Shown: piece after piece, positions 12,465 to 15,798 of the stretch
Layout of the letters: every line of letters starts with the position of its first letter
Numbering within the stretch: position 1 is the first letter of the stretch
Source of the DNA: Planctomycetaceae bacterium
Lineage (GTDB): Bacteria; Planctomycetota; Planctomycetia; Pirellulales; Thermoguttaceae
Direction of reading: 5' to 3'
DNA length: 15,798 nucleotides
NCBI GenBank assembly: GCA_031261125.1
Contig: JAISJZ010000258.1
Coordinates: forward strand, 1-15,798
Translations under genes and position numbers: made by a program
The notes under the pieces: generated by a model
What the model was told of the DNA's origin: nothing
Database searches by the model: none
The model's input: the letters and a program-made list of their open reading frames with translations, nothing else

Positions 12465-15400
12465 CAGCATCACGAACAGTACCGGCGTTACAATAAGAAT
12501 GTGAAGCAAACTCGAAATCATTCCGCCGACCACCGGTGTTGCCAGCGGCTGCATTATTTCCGTTCCTGTTTGTGTTGACCAAAATATCGGCAGCAGCGAT
12601 GCGACCGTTGTTCCAACCGTCATTAACTTCGGACGCAGTCGCAATCTCGCACCCGATTTAACCGCCGCGACAAACTCGGCGTATGTCAGCAGCGGAACTG
12701 GTTTTGCCGCGGAAGGAACAACTCCTTTCGCCGACTTCGCTTTCTCGACCGCTTCTTCCATATAGACGACCATTATGATTCCCGTTTGAATGGCTGTGCC
12801 GAACAACGCAATATAACCGACCCAAACCGCAACGCTGAAATTGAAACCAAGAATGTGCTGCAAAATCACGCCGCCGGTTAACGCAAACGGAACCGCCAAT
12901 AAAACGTGCGCCGCTTCGCCGACACTGTGAAACGTCATCACAAGAAAAAGGAAAATGATTCCAATCACAACGGGAAACACGATTTGCAGCGTTTGTCTTG
13001 CGTGAATCTGATTTTCGTACTGTCCGCTGTACTCAATCGTTTCGCCTTCATCTAATTTCACTTCCTTCGTTATCCGCCCTTTCACTTCATCAACGAAGCC
13101 GCCCAAGTCCCGTTCGACAACATTCGCCTGGACGAAAACCCTTAACCGCCCGTTTTCACTGCTGATCATATTCGGACCAATTACCCGTTGAATCTTGCAA
13201 ACCTCTTGCAGCGGAACACGCACTCCGCTCGGTGTCGGTATCAGCAATTCACCGAGTTTTTCAATATCGTCGCGGTCTGCCCTGTCCAGCCGAACCTGTA
13301 TATTCCACCGTTCCCGTCCTTTAATCGTTGTCGTTACGTTCATTCCGCCCAGTCCCATTTCAACGTAAGAAAGTATATCTTCGGCAAGCAGTCCGTACCG
13401 TCCCATCCGGCTGCGCTCAATGATAAATTCAAGATACGGCTTGCCTTGGTCCTGCGACGGTGCCACGCCGATTGCTCCCGGCACCGTTTCGATAATTTTC
13501 GCAACTTCATTCGCTCTCTTTTGTAATGCGTTCAGATTATTGCCGAAAATTTTCACGCCGAGTTGCGCCCGAATCCCCGTGCTTGTCATCAGTACCCGGT
13601 TCTCTATCGGCTGTAAAAAACCCGGTGTGTATCCCGGCACTTGGGCAAGCATTTCGCTTAAATCCGCTATAATTTGGTCTTTCGTCAGCCCTTCCCGCCA
13701 TTGCTTTTGCGGTTTCAATGTTATCGTTGTTTCAATCATTTCCGCCGGTGCCGGGTCGGTCGCCGTTTCGGCACGTCCGAGTTTTCCGGCAGCGCACACC
13801 ACTTCGGGATACCGGCTCATTATTTCGTCCTGCCACGCCATAATCTGTTTCACTTCCGTCAACGATGTTGCCGGAAGCAGTACCGGCATAAACAGCAATG
13901 AACCTTCTTCGAGTGCCGGCATAAATTCGGAACCAAAGCCCTGAAAATTATCAAACAGCGACGAGCGGGAAACGGCGTTTCCTGTTTCCCGCACAACTTT
14001 CGGTAATCCGAACGCCAAACACAGCGAAACAATCAACAAACACAATGCCGAAAACAGCACCGTCTTCTTGAACCGCAACGCTAAATCAAGCAGCGGGTCG
14101 TAAATCAGCAACGCCGCTTTCATCAGCCAATTATTATCTTCAGAGCGGAAAGGACCCCGCACTAAAAACGTGCATAGCACAGGAACAACAGTCAACGCCA
14201 GCAGCACCGCTCCGATGAGAGCGAACGTCTTCGTGTAAGCCAACGGATGAAACAGTTTGCCCTCTTGTCCCGACAATAAAAACACAGGAACAAACGCAAG
14301 AATGATAATTGCCATCGCGAAGAACATCGGGCGACCCACTTGTTTCGATGCCTCCAGTGTGATTTGAAAAACTTCGGATGCGTTAAGCGAAGTATTCGGC
14401 TTTTCCCGAAGTTCACACTGCCGAATCACATTTTCCGTCATAACAATTCCCGCATCGACGAGAACGCCGATACTGATAGCAATGCCGGTAAGCGACATAA
14501 TATGCGAAGGAACACCGAAGCAATTCATCAGAATAAAACTGATAAGAATCGCCGACGGCAGCGGTATCGTTACAATCAAAATCGACCGGAAGTGAAACAG
14601 AAAAAGAATGTGCGCCAGCGTAACAAGAATAATCTCTTCTACGAGGGCGTGCCGCAGTGTATCAAGCGACCGGTCAATCAAACCGCTCCTGTCGTAAAAC
14701 GGTTCGATTGTTATTCCCTCCGGCAGTCCTTTTTGAATATCCGCAATTTTCGCTTTGATGTCTTGAATCACTTGATACGCATTTTCACCGTAACGCATCA
14801 CAACGATACCGCCGGCAACTTCTTGTCCGTTCACGTCGAGCGTTCCCCGCCGGTATTCGCCGCCGATTTGCACCGCCGCAACGTCTTTGACATAAAGCGG
14901 AATACCGCTTCGGGCTTTCAACGGCGTGTTCTCAATGTCCGCTGTATTTTCCACCAGACCGATACCGCGGACAACGAATTCGGCACCGTTCTCTTCGAGT
15001 GTTTTTCCGCCGACATTCAAATTGTTCTTCTGCAAAGCGTCCATCACTTCGCCGAGCGTAATGTCAAACTGTTTCAACTTCAACGACGACACTTCAACTT
15101 GATATTGCCGGACGAAACCGCCGATACTGCCAACTTCCGCAACGCCCTTGACGGACGCAAGTTGATATTTGATGAACGTATCCTGCAAATTGCGGAGCGA
15201 ACCAAGGTCGGATTTGCCGTTCACCCGCAAATAATACTGATACACCCATCCTAATCCCGTTGCATCAGGTCCCAAACGGGCAATAACGCCTTCCGGTAGT
15301 ATATCGCCGAGAGAATTCAGCCGCTCTAACACGCGGGTTCGGGCAAAATATGTTTCAACGTTGTCGTGAAATATCACCGTCAAAAACGAGAACCCGAACA

Positions 15401-15659
15401 TTGACGTTGCCCGGACGGTCTTGACACCGGCGAGTCCTTGCAGCGACACGGACAGCGGATAAGTAATTTGGTCTTCGACTTCCTGCGGCGAGCGTCCTTC
15501 CCAATCGGCATAGACGATGACCTGATTTTCGGACAAGTCCGGCAGAGCGTCAATCGGCGTAGTGCGGACGGCGTGAACACCCCAGGCACAGACAGCGAGG
15601 AACGCCGCAATCACAAGGAAGCGGTTATGTAAAGACCAATGAATGAGTGCGTTTATCAT
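12447..15659 (-). CDS. cusA: CusA-type Cu(I)/Ag(I) RND efflux pump
   Basis: This 1070-residue inner-membrane proton antiporter matches CusA/CzcA-family pumps over its whole length (CusA: 1047). Seen: TM1 near 13-31, P-D-L-S-E-N-Q-V-I-V-Y and W-E-G-R-S-P-Q-E-V-E-D-Q-I (40-65), TM4 with L-V-D-A-G-I-V-M-T-E-N (400-410; Asp402 is the proton-relay position), and a second membrane half from about 930. Three methionines, M591 (L-L-F-M-P), M641 (A-E-M-I-E-T-T) and M691 (V-L-M-T-S-T-G), fall where CusA has its Met573/623/672 metal site. This favours monovalent copper/silver over zinc or cobalt. An extra lysine/alanine-rich cytoplasmic piece lies near the last helices (V-E-K-A-K-S-A-K-G onward). A GGTGG ends 6 nt before the ATG. 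The gene starts one base after the stop of an exported-protein gene; no cusB or cusC is visible. Confidence 0.93.
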   Translation of the reverse strand: MINALIHWSLHNRFLVIAAFLAVCAWGVHAVRTTPIDALPDLSENQVIVYADWEGRSPQEVEDQITYPLSVSLQGLAGVKTVRATSMFGFSFLTVIFHDNVETYFARTRVLERLNSLGDILPEGVIARLGPDATGLGWVYQYYLRVNGKSDLGSLRNLQDTFIKYQLASVKGVAEVGSIGGFVRQYQVEVSSLKLKQFDITLGEVMDALQKNNLNVGGKTLEENGAEFVVRGIGLVENTADIENTPLKARSGIPLYVKDVAAVQIGGEYRRGTLDVNGQEVAGGIVVMRYGENAYQVIQDIKAKIADIQKGLPEGITIEPFYDRSGLIDRSLDTLRHALVEEIILVTLAHILFLFHFRSILIVTIPLPSAILISFILMNCFGVPSHIMSLTGIAISIGVLVDAGIVMTENVIRQCELREKPNTSLNASEVFQITLEASKQVGRPMFFAMAIIILAFVPVFLLSGQEGKLFHPLAYTKTFALIGAVLLALTVVPVLCTFLVRGPFRSEDNNWLMKAALLIYDPLLDLALRFKKTVLFSALCLLIVSLCLAFGLPKVVRETGNAVSRSSLFDNFQGFGSEFMPALEEGSLLFMPVLLPATSLTEVKQIMAWQDEIMSRYPEVVCAAGKLGRAETATDPAPAEMIETTITLKPQKQWREGLTKDQIIADLSEMLAQVPGYTPGFLQPIENRVLMTSTGIRAQLGVKIFGNNLNALQKRANEVAKIIETVPGAIGVAPSQDQGKPYLEFIIERSRMGRYGLLAEDILSYVEMGLGGMNVTTTIKGRERWNIQVRLDRADRDDIEKLGELLIPTPSGVRVPLQEVCKIQRVIGPNMISSENGRLRVFVQANVVERDLGGFVDEVKGRITKEVKLDEGETIEYSGQYENQIHARQTLQIVFPVVIGIIFLFLVMTFHSVGEAAHVLLAVPFALTGGVILQHILGFNFSVAVWVGYIALFGTAIQTGIIMVVYMEEAVEKAKSAKGVVPSAAKPVPLLTYAEFVAAVKSGARLRLRPKLMTVGTTVASLLPIFWSTQTGTEIMQPLATPVVGGMISSLLHILIVTPVLFVMLHAPKK

Positions 15660-15660
15660 T

Positions 15661-15798
15661 TTAGTCCACCGTTGTTATCAAGACCTTCTTTGTCGGTACG
15701 AGTTTGAAGTCCGTCCACGCTGCCCAGTCGGCGTTGGAATTGTCTTTCGTACCGACATCGGCAACGAGTTTCAAGCGAATCGTTTTACCTTGCCATTT
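15661..15798 (-). CDS. C-terminal end of an exported beta-sandwich protein (partial)
   Basis: The open frame enters from the right edge and ends at TAA 15663-15661, giving 45 codons. It reads W-Q-G-K-T-I-R-L-K-L-V-A-D-V-G, then D-N-S-N-A-D-W-A-A-W-T-D-F-K-L-V. This G-K-T-(I/V)-R-L ... A-D-x-G ... D-x-A-x-W pattern is the closing part of a jelly-roll, sugar-binding-like domain common at the ends of large exported planctomycete proteins. It does not resemble the C terminus of a CusB-type membrane fusion protein, which would be the expected neighbour of cusA. Stop and cusA ATG are separated by a single A, so the two genes are almost certainly on one mRNA. The rest of the protein is outside the window. 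Confidence 0.6.
   Translation of the reverse strand, partial: KWQGKTIRLKLVADVGTKDNSNADWAAWTDFKLVPTKKVLITTVD

Noticed and set aside
14340..15254. 304-codon open frame on the plus strand, antisense to the cusA-like gene
   Set aside because: It is rich in Arg, Asn and Phe with no family pattern or ribosome binding site, and the opposite frame is a full-length conserved pump. It is a shadow.
1..15798. CRISPR array, tRNA, rRNA or phage genes
   Set aside because: No regularly spaced repeats, no cloverleaf-like segments and no phage structural or integrase genes were seen on either strand.

Overview
The window looks like a chromosomal segment of a Planctomycetota bacterium. Four things point there: a DUF1559 prepilin-like gene followed by a small transthyretin-like lipoprotein gene, a zinc-ribbon/kinase/TPR/WD40 giant protein, type II secretion minor pseudopilins with long Ser/Gly-rich inserts, and a secreted protein ending in a sugar-binding-like beta-sandwich. 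A gut-type planctomycete is my guess from the style of the proteins; the sequence does not prove it. TGA ends grpE and the gspK-like gene, so the standard code applies.

Layout. Bases 1-3160 are accessory and eroded. They hold the 5' end of an exported-protein gene (minus strand, leaving the window), a lipoprotein gene, a DUF1559 gene broken by an in-frame TGA and probably by a frameshift near its start, the first ~45 codons of a divergent lipoprotein gene, and a decayed ISAs1-type transposase that replaces the rest of that gene. Bases 3161-9530 are housekeeping and regulatory: a gspH-like pseudopilin gene directly behind xseA (minus strand), then, divergently, grpE overlapping by 4 nt a 1243-codon gene for a zinc-ribbon/Ser-Thr kinase/TPR/WD40 protein. 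Bases 9553-12431 carry gspJ-like (minus) and gspK-like (plus) pseudopilin genes that diverge from a 2-nt gap set in inverted heptad repeats. Bases 12447-15798 hold a CusA-type copper/silver RND pump gene, one base downstream of the 3' end of another exported-protein gene.

How the genes relate. The three pseudopilins (H-, J- and K-like) probably form the tip of one type II secretion pseudopilus, although they lie in three transcription units. GrpE serves the DnaK chaperone cycle. Its overlap with the kinase gene suggests coupled translation. The pump would export Cu(I)/Ag(I), but no adaptor (CusB) or outer-membrane (CusC) gene is visible.

I do not see a clear new defence or metabolic system. 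The most unusual items are the interlocked gspJ/gspK start region, the grpE-kinase coupling, and the two layers of gene decay on the left.
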